Assembly (NCBI GenBank): GCA_023052935.1
Contig: CM041292.1
Span: 196,656,299-196,720,298 of the forward strand
Length of the DNA stretch: 64,000 nt
Origin: Piezodorus guildinii
Taxonomy: Eukaryota; Arthropoda; Insecta; Hemiptera; Pentatomidae
Reading direction: 5' to 3'
In this document: piece after piece, positions 22,451-31,740 of the stretch
How positions within the stretch are numbered: the stretch's first letter is position 1
How the letters are laid out: each line of letters begins with the position of its first letter
The notes under the pieces: model-generated
What the model was told of the DNA's origin: nothing
Seen by the model: the letters and a program-made list of their open reading frames with translations, nothing else
The model's database searches: none
Program-made: the position numbers and the translations under genes

Positions 22451-23352
22451 TAATGAAACTATTAAAGAATTAATTAAATTGAATTTCTAGGATCATTTGT
22501 AGCTGGGTGGCTAGCGTAACAGCCTCCCATGCTAAAAGTCACGGGTTCAAACCCGCAGGTGGTCCTAGGATTTTTTAATGGGAGTAAAAAATTCTTAGTT
22601 ACGCCGTCCTTCGGAGGGGACGTTAAAAGGTGGTTCCGAGCCTGTGCGATGTTAGGTACTCGTTAAAGATCCTTATCCTAATAAAACCTGGATAGGCAAA
22701 ATTTAGGACTCCCACTGTAGCATCGTCCGATTAGCCATAGTAGCATAAAGCGACGTTAAATAAATAAACAACAAAATTGAATTTCTATAGAAACATGTGT
22801 TTAATTCAAAAATCAATTATATTATCATCTAAAATAATCAGTTAGTTTTATCGGCTTTTCATCACTCTTTATTAACTATTACAAGCTCGTGTATTAGATT
22901 TTTTTTTTTTTTTCAAAAATCTTTATTTTTCCAAACGGTATATTACATTTATATATTACTGTCCTTAAGTTCAAAAACAAAAAATTGGATTGGAAAAAAA
23001 ATATTTTTTCAGTTTTTTTCCTTTAGTTGGGTATCGAATTCATTCAATCTATATATTTACCTGTTTTTCACCAGTGGTAACAAGATAATATAGTTATTTT
23101 TATGGAATCTACGAAATTAAAGGTACTTTAGTAGAAGAAAAACTAAAATATCGGCATTCAAGCCCTGTCAGACTATTTTTATCAGAATGAAACCTACATG
23201 ATATTAAAGCCCATTAAATTTTACATCGATATTGCGAGTTATTAAGGTTTGGACTCAGGGGACCCTAAAACGTGTATTTCCGTTGAAAACTGGAATTCGA
23301 AAATTTTCACGATTGCAATACTTTCTCATACTATATATAATAAGTGAAAGTA
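22451..23352 (-). repeat. TCTGGTGC-family repeat interrupted by a SINE
   Basis: It begins at the family block TAATGAAACTATTAAAGAAT without the TCTGGTGC end and ends GCAATACTTTCTCATACTAT then TAAGTGAAAGTAAAA. A SINE interrupts it at 22,490-22,773. Near 23,241 it skips ~200 bp of family interior (from 'ATTGCGAGTTATTAAGG' to 'TTTGGACTCAGGGGACCC'). Confidence 0.83.
22490..22773 (+). mobile_element. tRNA-derived SINE with 14-bp TSD
   Basis: It is flanked by the identical 14-mer AAATTGAATTTCTA (22,476-22,489 and 22,774-22,787). The 5' ~75 bp look tRNA-like: GGATCAT at the start can pair with GTGGTCC 3' of the B box (7 bp with G-T pairs), and the B box is GGGTTCAAACCC. The middle 'CCTCCCATGC' resembles a tRNA anticodon arm (glycine CCC-like), but that identity is a guess. 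A ~200-bp unrelated body follows (GGAGGGGACGTTAAAAGGTG, GAGCCTGTGCGATGTTAGGT, AAAACCTGGATAGGCAAAAT, TAGCATAAAGCGACGTTAAA) and ends in a short TAAA repeat. Relatives lie at 32,788, 34,829(-), 36,042, 48,590(-), 50,990(-) and 62,423. Confidence 0.9.
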
Positions 23353-23819
23353 AAACGTCGTTTATATACTACAGATAAATTCATTTTTTAAAATGATAAT
23401 AATTTATTTCAGAGTTATCATTTATTTTTTATACTTACTAAAGAAAGCATAAATTTTTTAAAATATAAGGTCTTGGCTTCTGTATATATCAAGATTCTTG
23501 TTGCTTCTAGAACAACGGCCTTGCAAGCAGGTTATTTAACCGATATATTATACCATCTAGCTGCCAGCTCTCTCATAACTTTCGAGAACCCACTTTATAG
23601 ATGCTGTGTGTGCCCACGGAATGTCAAACAAGTTACAAAATAATTGGGCAATAGCATTATACCACATTAAAAAGGACACTTTTTAATGTAGTAGTAACTC
23701 TCTTCTCGACGCAAGAATTGGTCCGATATAGCATAAATCTGTCTGCATTATGGAGAGGGGGCGGCTTACGCACGAAAAGGACTAACTTTACCATTTAGAA
23801 GGAAATGTCCGATTTTATT
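23353..23819. other. No gene recognised
   Basis: Mixed sequence directly upstream of a LINE tail. The stretch 23,700-23,820 may be upstream LINE sequence but is not readable. Confidence 0.4.
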
Positions 23820-24388
23820 ACTTAAGGACTTTATTTTACCAAATGACCAACTCCCAACACCCTCCATACATTCACAGTAACTTTCAATTTAAATCCTCAG
23901 TCCACTCTCTTGAAACAAGATCCCGCCATCCCGACCTTTACATTCCCACCCATAGGGCTAAATCCTTTGATCACTCCTTTTATATCCACTCTGCAGCTGT
24001 TTGGAATTCCCTGCCTACTCATATTCGCCATGCTTATTCCCTTCTCTCATTCAAATCCTACCATTTCCAACATCTTTTGGAACCGAAAATAGATGCACAA
24101 TTGTGAATCTGAAACTGACTTGTCTTAATATCAATGCATGGTATAATTATCTATTTACCCGAACCCTTGTGTTGTGTAATAGTTTTTTTTTTCTTCTTTT
24201 TTTATTTTAATTTCTAAACCCTAGTGCCTTTAGATGATTTTTTGTTTTGTTTTGTTTATTATTCATATTTTTTGTAAATAAATGTATGCAGGTCTTAGTT
24301 GATTTTTTTTGTTTGAACATTTGTAAATAAAAGTAAATTTTATTGTTTTCTTGGCCGGGCATAAATAATATTATGTACATTTATATGT
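23820..24388 (+). pseudogene. L2-like LINE tail, copy 1, with 3' UTR
   Basis: The plus-strand frame ending at 24,104-24,106 carries FQFKSSVHSLETRSRHPDLY, IPTHRAKSFDHSF, the diagnostic AAVWNSLPTHIRHAYSLLSF and a stop. Its 3' UTR (TCTGAAACTGACTTGTCTTA.., GCCGGGCATAAATAAT) is shared with the copy at 25,310. The UTR is interrupted at about 24,389 by a separate insertion and resumes near 25,198 at TTTGTTATTGTTAAGGTACA. Post-polymerase tail only. Confidence 0.85.
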
Positions 24389-25197
24389 AACTAGCTGTTG
24401 CTCGCGACTTCGTCTGCGTCAATTTCCGTTATTATGATCGCTATTAAAAGAATATATTGGGCTGTCCGGAAAGTTGGTAGAGATATTTGGGCAAAATTAA
24501 AATTGATGAACAGCTTAAAATTTATTCATTTAATCTACCAAAAAGTTATCACCGTTAGCGATTGCCCTTTTCCAATGGCTCGCAAGGTCCATTATCCCTT
24601 TTTTTCTAACTATCACTGCCCTTACTCCTGAAGAACTATAAAAAGACCGTTTTGACGTCATCTTCTAAAGTTCAGGATTTCTCTAGTAGAAAATTTTCGA
24701 GGGAACGGAAAATATAAAATTCCGAAGGAGCAATGTCAGGAGAGTACAGCGGGTGAGGTAATGAAAACCCAATATTTTAAAGTACTTCTTCGTAAATGAT
24801 ATTTTTGGTTTTATTTTCTTGTGGCAGAATATTTAAATGATTTTCTCCGCAACCCGATCTTGACGTAAATCGATTCCTACGTGTTTAAATATTTGCCCAT
24901 GTAATTTATTAATTGTTTCTTTATTCAAGATAACTTAACGGGAAATTGAATTATTTTAAAATTATAAGGTAAATCATATGGAATCATTGGGATGCGATGT
25001 TAATTTCTCTCGTTTTTCCCTAGATTTTCAACTGATTCTTCGCTCCTATTGGTTGCAGCGTGATGTTATATAGCCTATAACCTTCCTCGATAAATGGACT
25101 ATCCAACACAAAAAGAATTTTTCAATTTGAACCAGTAGTTTCTGAGATTAGCGCGTTCAAACAAACAAACTCTCCAGCTTTATAATATTAGTATAGA
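24389..25197 (+). mobile_element. Insect-type dispersed repeat inserted in the LINE 3' UTR
   Basis: It begins CTAGCTGTTGCTCGCGACTT followed by CGTCTGCGTCAATTTCCG and ends CTTTATAATATTAGTATAGA. These ends and the internal 'GGACTATCCAACACAAAAAG', 'CAGTAGTTTCTGAGATTAGC' and 'GCGTTCAAACAAACAAACTC' match a widespread arthropod repeat type from general knowledge; I leave its class open. The uninterrupted sister LINE tail near 25,790 shows the empty site. A mariner fragment sits inside it from 24,457. Confidence 0.7.
24457..24835 (-). pseudogene. mariner transposase C-terminal fragment with one terminal repeat
   Basis: The plus-strand left edge TTGGGCTGTCCGGAAAGTTG, preceded by TA at 24,455-24,456, has the form of a mariner terminal inverted repeat. 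Reading the minus strand, PHPLYSPDIAPSEFYIFRSL is the third-aspartate box (YSPD..P) of a DD34D transposase. A C-terminal W-K-R-A-I-A-N-G-D-N-F-L-V-D and stop follow. The N-terminal two thirds and the other terminal repeat are missing, and the frame is broken between the two readable parts. Confidence 0.8.
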
Positions 25198-25870
25198 TTT
25201 TGTTATTGTTAAGGTACATAGTCCGAGAATAATTTTTTTTTTTATCATCATTATTATTAAATATAAGTAAGTTAAATTAAAATTAAGAATATTTTCTTTA
25301 ATTATTGAAAAAAGATCCCGCCATTCCGACCTTTACATTCTCACCCAAAGGGCTAAATCCTTTGATCACTCCTTTTGTATCCGCTCTGCCGCCCTCCGGA
25401 ATTTCCTACCTACCCATATTCGCCATGCTTCTTCCCTTCTCTCATTCAAATCCCACCATTTCTAACATCTTTTGGAATCCAAAATAGATGTACAATTGTG
25501 AATCTGAAACTGACTTATCTTAATTTCAATGAAATTTATAATTATGTATTTTACCTAAAACCTTGTGCTGTAGAATAATTTTTTAAAAATAATTTACACA
25601 ACTTTAGGAGCCTTTAGAAGATTTCTTTTCTTTCTTTCCTTTTTTTGTTTTTGTTTATTATCCATATTTATTGTACATAAATGTATATATGCCTTAGTTG
25701 TGTTTATTTTTGTTTTAATTTATGGGCAATTGTAAATAAAATTAAATTTTATTGTTTTCTATGCCAGACATAAATATGAATATGTAGTGTAAAATTTTGT
25801 TATTGTGAAGGTACATAGTCTTAGAATAAAGTTTTTTTATTATCATCATTATTATTATTATTAAATATAG
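25198..25870 (+). pseudogene. L2-like LINE tails: end of copy 1 UTR plus copy 2
   Basis: 25,198-25,310 resumes the 3' UTR of copy 1 (GGTACATAGTCCGAGAATAA). It then runs directly into copy 2 at about 25,310, whose coding tail reads RSRHSDLYILTQRAKSFDHS, F-C-I-R-S-A-A-L, then PTHIRHASSLLSFKSHHF with a stop and the shared UTR to about 25,860. After each copy the same flank follows (AAATATA.GTAAGTTAAATTA and AAATATAGGTAAGTGAAATT), so the pair looks like a tandem duplication of the LINE tail plus flank rather than two independent insertions. Confidence 0.75.
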
Positions 25871-26101
25871 GTAAGTGAAATTAAAATTAGGATCAATAAT
25901 TTCTTTAATTTCTTCGCTATAGATTCAACCTAGTAACAAAAAGTGTTTACCAGGAATAAGACAAAATTCGATAGAATTCTGAGAAAGGAGAGGAATCTAT
26001 TAGGACTGGCACAGGGACTTGAATAAGTAAAGAAGACGGAAGGGCTCTTGATAATAAAGCTGAAGAGCCTGTGGAGCTAATTGCTGAGCCGAGGTGAATA
26101 G
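25871..26101. other. No gene recognised
   Basis: Flank of the duplicated LINE tail and a G+C-richer stretch leading to a minisatellite. Confidence 0.45.
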
Positions 26102-26162
26102 TCCCCAACCCGTTGCTAACCCGTCCCCAACCCGTCCTCATCCCGTCCCCACCCCGTCCCGT
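26102..26162. repeat. CCCGTCC-type minisatellite
   Basis: About five imperfect units of the form CCCGTCCCCAAC / CCCGTCCTCAT. It is G+C-rich within an AT-rich background. Confidence 0.85.
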
Positions 26163-26825
26163 CAGGTTTCAGCTCCCAAGGGCCCTCAATTAGTCCCCTC
26201 CTGTCCTGAATATAAAAGGACCTCGGATTACAGGAACTCCGTTAAAGTCTTTTTGCCAGTCTTCTATAGGATAAGTATTCTTCCACTGATGAGCAATGAG
26301 AGGGTATAAACTTAGTTATGACCCTAATAAAAACCTAAGTGATACCATCAGTTTAACGCTGATTAGTAAAGTTACAGTAATGTTTAAATCCATTAAAATA
26401 ATTTTATACCGTCTAAAAAATCAATTAGCAGGTAGTAATTAGGTATCCGAGCTCCATCAAAAGCCATATAGCAGTTAAAGCTTTACTTCGGTGTTTAGTA
26501 ATCGTCAGAATATCGTTGTTTAAGGATTCTCCTGAGGACCCATTAATTTTTGCGATACATTCATTTATTTCTGATGGGGTTGTATTCCTTGAATTAAAGT
26601 GACCATTTTCTCAAATATTAAAGAAAACAAGTATTGTTATTAATAAAATACAATTTTTACATCTTCAATCCTCGAAGGTTCGATTTATTGAGTTCATAAC
26701 GTTATTAACTGCTGATTTAAATAAAAAATTCATATTATTATAAATATGATATTTTAAAGTTATCTGCGATATCTTCTCTCTATGGCACGGGTATCGCAGA
26801 AACGCAAAACATTATTATAATAATT
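26163..26825. other. No gene recognised
   Basis: Open frames are short and without family features. Confidence 0.45.
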
Positions 26826-27345
26826 TATTTTTTTTTTTTTTTTGGATCTAAAATGATATACACTAGGAAGCTATTGCCATGGGAAAGGATAGAGTCACTA
26901 CAACTCGGTATAGCTACTATAGGGTTGTAAAACAAGTTCATGGCGTTTTTACAAGCGATTTCAATAAAAACTTTACATTCTTGTAAAATATTTTTAATAT
27001 GAGATATTTTAAGCGTTTCTGCGATATCCCGTATCGTAGAGTGAGGGTTTTCTGTGACCAATGCTTGGTGTTGGTAATCTTCAACGGTTGAAGGACGACC
27101 CGAGCGCATTGTGTCTTTCTAGTCGAAATTGTTGGTTCTGAACCGAGCAAACCACTTAGGACGGTGCTTTCTCCAAATGCACCATCGCCATACACACTGC
27201 AAATTTTGTTAACAGTATTTCCTTTTCGAAAAAAAAATCATTAAACGAAGAAAATGAATTTTTTTCTTCCATTTTGAGTGAGCAAAATACCACTTACAGA
27301 TAAGGAATCTCAGTTGAAACTGACGCGTAAACGCACCTTAACTAA
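26826..27345 (-). pseudogene. mariner transposase N-terminal fragment (deleted element)
   Basis: The minus-strand frame begins near 27,271 (M-E-E-K-N-S-F-S-S-F) with the first helix-turn-helix (NTVNKICSVYGDGAFGESTV). After a frameshift near 27,120 it continues RSGRPSTVEDYQHQALVTEN then PHSTIRDIAETLKIS, the linker and second helix-turn-helix of a mariner. The catalytic domain is absent: after I-S-H the sequence jumps to something unreadable. Its sequence differs from the mariners at 7.5, 24.5 and 33.8 kb, so it is a separate lineage. The poly-T tract at 26,827 marks one edge. Confidence 0.8.
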
Positions 27346-27987
27346 TTTTTTTTTTTTTTTAATATGTAAATATTATTGACCAAGTAAACATGATTTTATA
27401 AGGACAGATAGGATCAAATGAAAATATTGATAAACGCTACGAAATTATTTTAGATTTGTTATGTCTCTAAGCTACATAAAGTATACAGGTTTCATCCCTA
27501 ATTTTCGTTACTCACATAGAGGTAGGGTGTGCACGAATAGATTCTCCGATTGTTATCGATTATTTTTAAACGTCAGATTCAAACTTTCATTTCACTGAGG
27601 AAAGTTTTAAAATATATTACTTTTAAGGGAAAATATTTTAAAGGAATGATAATTATATATCGGTATACGAAAGCAAAAAAACTAAAAAAGAAGAGACGTG
27701 ATCATTTTAGATAAATGACATTTTTTATTTGATTGGAGGAATGAGGACGTTAAGAAATTACAAATGATGAAAACAAAATTGAACTGTTTAGTAATTTTCT
27801 AGACAGATACTGGCATAGCACAATATGTACATACGAAAAAAAGAGAATAGTGTCAGTGGGGAGAAAATCTTTGAGAAAGCATGGCGCGTGGAACTCACTA
27901 ATATATGCATAATTATGGAAATAAAAAGCTGGGTTCCTACCTTAGAGATAGAGACTATACAATAAAAAAACAAAATAAAAAAATAAG
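27346..27987. other. AT-rich spacer, nothing identified
   Basis: No supported feature. Confidence 0.45.
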
Positions 27988-28580
27988 CTTTTTTTACTTT
28001 TATTTATTAATTTATTGAAATTTACAACTGTAATAGTAAATGCATCAAGTAAATTGGCTCATAATAAAGATAATATAAATGAAAAGACATGAAGAGAATA
28101 TGCCCATTGGCAACACTCCACTAGGTAGTCTACACTAGAAGGTCTCGAGGCCATCTTCATTTCAGACGCCTCGGAGGATTGTCAGAAATGTTAGAGGAAG
28201 CAAGGATTGAAACTAGAGGGTTAATGTGGGAGTGGAGTTTGTCATGGAAGGAATGATACCTCGTACGGGCCAAATCAGCAATATATGGGACATTAAGGTC
28301 TTAATTGATGAGTTTGTTGGTGACAAAGTAAGGAGCATTGAGGATTTTTCGAAGGATTTTGGATTGTAGGGATTGAATATGGGAAGAATTTGATGGTTTA
28401 GTAGAGCCTCAAAGCTCAACTCCGTACGTCCAGATAGGCCTTATGAGGGTAATATAGATGAGCCTTTTGTAGTTAAGTGGAAGGTTAGAGCGTCTGTCTA
28501 GTAAGTGTTGAAGTAAGCGAAAGCGTTGGGCAATTTCTTGTCGTTTCAGTCTTGTGTGCGGATTCCAAGTTAGTCGTTTG
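27988..28580 (-). pseudogene. jockey LINE 3' fragment
   Basis: Minus-strand landmarks: the 3' UTR with 'TTTACAACTGTAATAGTAAA' (plus-strand orientation) and GCCCATTGGCAACACTCCAC. Then come the tail ending P-P-R-R-L-K, the segment around 28,213-28,419 (S-S-M-L-L-T-L-S-P-T-N-S-S-I-K-T-L) and HTRLKRQEIAQRF-like codons before the break at about 28,580. Several frameshifts. It is the same family and orientation as 31,023-31,740 and 43,070-44,100. Confidence 0.82.
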
Positions 28581-28689
28581 TAAAAAAAAAAACAACTGAA
28601 AATAGTAACTATTAATGCAAATCGATCTTATTGTAAAAAATCTCCCGTCTATGCTTTTAACCAGAAAAATATTAGTAAAACTATAAATG

Positions 28690-28745
28690 AATGTATTCGG
28701 CATCGAACCTTCGGGTTCGGTAAGCCTATTATTATAATTATAAAT
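28690..28745 (+). repeat. 3' end of the NLRVR (RTE-like) LINE with ATT tail
   Basis: GGCATCGAACCTTCGGGTTC then AAGCCTATTATTATAATTAT is the same terminus as at 30,366-30,412 and 53,933-53,969. It encodes the last residues (A-S-N-L-R-V-R) of that LINE followed by a degenerate ATT repeat. A very short, severely truncated insertion. Confidence 0.75.
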
Positions 28746-29158
28746 GTATGACTCTTCCAAGTCCTTAAATCTTGTTTACGACTCAGGCAGAGGTAGCCCT
28801 TCTGTGGAAATACACTTAATACTCGCAAAATCCTTGTTAAATATTTCAATGGCATCCCTTAATGCAATGAAGCTCATAGAGGCGACTGTAGAGAGGATAG
28901 GAAAATGTTTTGAAAGGCCGATCTGGAAGCAAGTCGGTCGCTTTTCACAGAGGATAATCTTCTGTATCCTTTCTGGAAAATCCTCCTTTTCAAGAAGCCC
29001 TCATGAAGTAGAGCCGCTTTGGTGCTCTTCTCGATATAAACAAGTCAAATATTATGTCCGGTAGTGAATTAACTGAGATTGTTCCAAATAATACATTCAT
29101 AAAAAAAAAAAAATACCGCGAATAATTATAAAAAAAGAGAGAAAAAATAAAAAAAAAG
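28746..29158 (+). other. Unassigned 106-codon open frame region
   Basis: A plus-strand frame at 28,744-29,064 (MYDSSKSLNLVYDSGRGSPS..) has mixed, protein-like composition but no motif I recognise. It sits between two LINE remnants and may be element-derived. Confidence 0.25.
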
Positions 29159-29750
29159 TTGAAATTTTACTCATATTTATTACGAACTGTGCGATACGAT
29201 TTGTATTCGGGATCGCCAGAGACACATCATATAACCCAGTATCACGCCGAGTTAAGGTGGCTTTATCCTCGTTACAGATGCCAGTATTTCCTAGCTTCCT
29301 TCCTCTACCAGGTTATCAGAACTCATCGTCCCACCTATATCTTCCAATCCCTTCAATTTAAATCATCAATTCAGTCTCGTTCTACCAGATCCCGTCTTTC
29401 TGACCTCTACCCTCCTCCTCACCGTACTGCTGCCTTTGACATGTCCTTTCTAGCCAAAGCAACTTCTCTTTGGAATTCTATTCCTCCAGAGATCCGTCAT
29501 GTAAGAACTGCTTCCTCCTTCAAATCCCTCCATTTCAACCACCTTTTCCTTGCCCAGTGAAACAGACAAAAACCTTAAACTGCAGATGCTATAAATACCA
29601 ATTTTATCGTGTTAATTATATTTAAATTATTGCTGATGAAGTAGCTGCTACTTTTTAATTTTTTTTTATTTTAATTCTAAGAGCCTGATTTGTAAATATG
29701 TACATATATTACAATCTTAATTTTTATTTTTTTTAGTTTAGCAATTTGTT
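29159..29750 (+). pseudogene. LINE C-terminal tail (L2/CR1-like, separate subfamily)
   Basis: An uninterrupted 133-codon frame to a TGA at 29,558-29,560: TQYHAELRWLYPRYRCQYFL, ASFLYQVIRTHRPTYI, LQFKSSIQSRSTRSRLSDLY, the diagnostic ATSLWNSIPPEIRHVRTASS and SFKSLHFNHLFLAQ. The landmarks align one for one with 523-894 but the residues differ, so it is another subfamily. The frame is intact, so this copy is younger than its relatives here. Its 3' UTR is interrupted at 29,751 by an RTE-like insertion and resumes at 30,413. The start at 29,159 is only where the frame opens; upstream is a run of A. Confidence 0.85.
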
Positions 29751-30412
29751 ACCGTCAGAAGCTATATAACATCATGATTGAACAGGGAATACCTAGAAAG
29801 TTAGTAAACCTAGTAGAGGTGTGTTTGTCGGAAACATTCCATAAAGTTAGAATCGGTCATAATTACTCCGAGAGATTTGAGGTGCGATCGGGTTTGAAAC
29901 AGGGTGACTCCCTTTCACCTGTGTTATTTAATATAGCTTTAGAATATGTCATAGAAAAGGTGATGTGTACCAAGAAAGGCTTAAACATGAGTGACAAGAT
30001 TCCGGTTTTTGGTTATGCCGATGATCTGGTACTGCTAGGTGAAGACACGGAAACCATACAACTAAATACAAGTGTGTTAATAAAAACCGGTAAAGAAATA
30101 GGGCTCGAATTAAATACCGATAAGACGAAGTGTATGATTAGTAGCAGAAACGGTGTCGATCTTGGTGATATTGATGTATCAGGTCATACTTTTGAACACG
30201 TAGAGAATTTCAAGTATTTAGGTTCAATTATAACTAGAAAAAATGGTAGGCGTCCGAAAGGTAGGCCGAGGCGGAGTTGGGAGGATTGGGTTAAGGCTGA
30301 TCTCGGGAGCTTGGGCTTGATTGGTGAACATTGGACGAGTCTGTGTAGGCAGAATTTGGTGGTATCGGCATCGAACCTTCGGGTTCGCTAAGCCTATTAT
30401 TATTATTATTAT
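29751..30412 (+). mobile_element. RTE-like LINE, 5'-truncated and internally deleted, 12-bp TSD
   Basis: The identical 12-mer TAGCAATTTGTT flanks it (29,739-29,750 and 30,413-30,424), so this 662-bp unit inserted into the 3' UTR of the LINE at 29,159. The whole insert up to the TAA at 30,389-30,391 is open in one frame. It ends in a (TAT)n/(ATT)n tail with essentially no 3' UTR, as in RTE-type elements. Confidence 0.9.
29774..30391 (+). pseudogene. RTE-like reverse transcriptase, in-frame internal deletion
   Basis: The frame is open from the insertion edge (R-Q-K-L-Y-N-I precedes the Met at 29,774). It carries MIEQGIPRKLVNLVEVCLSE, the conserved RSGLKQGDSLSPVLFNIALE, the catalytic box FGYADDLVLL, LELNTDKTKCM and ENFKYLGSIIT. 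At residue ~156 it jumps from T-R-K-N to GRRPKGRPRRSWEDWVKADL, a C-terminal block. In related elements ~100 or more residues of thumb and connection lie between them. The reading frame survives the deletion and runs to ..SASNLRVR and stop. The catalytic aspartates are intact, but the N-terminal endonuclease and half the polymerase are missing, so it is not autonomous. Confidence 0.87.
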
Positions 30413-30535
30413 TAGCAATTTGTTGTTCAAAGCCATGACCACATTGTTCCGGTCATCAATTCTGTATTTCTTTTTTTTTTTCTTATGGGACTTTAGTCCC
30501 AGGATAATAAAGAAGTTTTTCATTTCATAAATACG
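30413..30535 (+). mobile_element. Resumed 3' UTR of the interrupted LINE
   Basis: After the duplicated TAGCAATTTGTT, the UTR of the LINE at 29,159 continues to a hairpin (GGGACTTTAGTCCC, 30,487-30,500) and AGGATAATAAAGAAG. Such hairpins followed by a TAAA-type tail are a common form of LINE 3' end. Confidence 0.65.
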
Positions 30536-30564
30536 CATATTACTCAGTTATCTTTTAAGAGACA

Positions 30565-30672
30565 GAAATTATTGAAGGTCCACTCATTTTCGTCGTTAAT
30601 TGTATTTAAAAAATCTCTGATCGATTTTAACAACGGAGGTAAGTGAAAGTCGTGTGTTGCACTACCAGGTTT
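30565..30672 (+). repeat. TCTGGTGC-family terminal fragment
   Basis: Only the terminal ~100 bp: an ATTTTAACAACGGAGGTAAG-like block then AAGTGAAAGTCGTGTGTTGC and CTACCAGGTTT. Confidence 0.7.
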
Positions 30673-31022
30673 AAAAAAATATATTATAAATAAATAAATA
30701 ATATTTCTCACACAAGGTGAAGAGAACAACAAAAAGAGGCGTCAAAGCCCGAATGAACCGCTCCAGGACGGAAGGTCAAGAGCTGTTTCTCATACATTGG
30801 TATCGATATAGCAGCTGTTGGCTCAGTGTTCCGGCCTTAGGCTGCGGATATTAGAAAAAAATAAAAAGAACTACATACAAGAAATCCTTTTTTTATATTC
30901 AAAAGCTTATCATTCACATACCATATTTACATATAATTTATTTTCGCTTTTGCAGTGGGAAGGAATGAGTGGCTACAAAATACAACAGACAAAAATGAAT
31001 ACTGTTATCAGAAAATAAATGA
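30673..31022. other. No gene recognised
   Basis: Short open frames only. Confidence 0.45.
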
Positions 31023-31740
31023 TTTTTTTTTTTTTTTCTATTTAAAGAAATTTACAACTGTATTAAATAAATACAACAAGTAAATAGGCTTTATATATGA
31101 TTAGTACACATGGTAGTCCTGAGAAGAAACTACCCATTGGTAGCACTCCAATGTCTTATGTTAGGAGGTCTCTTGACCATCTTCTTTTAAGGCGCCTCGG
31201 TGGGTTGTCGGGAATAGATATGGAGGAGAGGTCACGGTTAAGCGGATTTGAGTGGGCAGGGAGTTTGGAATAAAAAGAGGTATATCTGTAACGGGCCAAG
31301 TCTTCAACAAATGGGATATTTAGGTCTTTATGGATGATTTTATTAGTAACAAAGTAAGAAGCATCGAGGATTTTACGAAGGATTTTGGACTGCAAGGATT
31401 GGATGCGAGAGGAATTCGATGGCTTAGTAGACCCCCATAGCTCAATTCCGTAGGTCCAAATATGCCTGATAATTGTTATATAAATGAGTTTTCTGTATTA
31501 ACTTCCTACTACTAGAGCGTTCAGTATCTACGAGCAGTTTCCTGTCGTTTCAGTCTAGTATGAGGATTCCATGTTAGGCGTTGGTCGAGGTGGAGTCCTA
31601 AGTACCGAATCTGTTCAACAGAGTAAGTAGGATATTGTTAAAGGATACGGTGGAGCAGGAAGTCATAGGTTTACGACGTAGAGTGAAGGTGATTTGATGG
31701 GATTTATTTTGATTCTCCAGTTTTGACACTATTCTTCAAT
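31023..31740 (-). pseudogene. jockey LINE 3' fragment
   Basis: The poly-T at 31,023-31,037 is the poly-A tail. The minus-strand coding tail at 31,156-31,395 reads MQSKILRKILDASYFVTNKI, IHKDLNIPFVEDLARYRYTS, F-Y-S-K-L-P-A-H-S-N and I-P-D-N-P-P-R-R-L-K-R-R-W, the cleanest version of this family's C-terminus in the window. Further right come the T-Y-G-I-E-L-W and HTRLKRQE blocks, with stops, up to the T-R-R-K-P-M-T region near 31,680. 5'-truncated. Confidence 0.87.

Noticed and set aside
22490..22565. Genuine tRNA gene
   Set aside because: The T-stem and anticodon stem do not pair fully, it is joined to a 200-bp body with a 14-bp TSD, and there are about six relatives; it is a SINE head.
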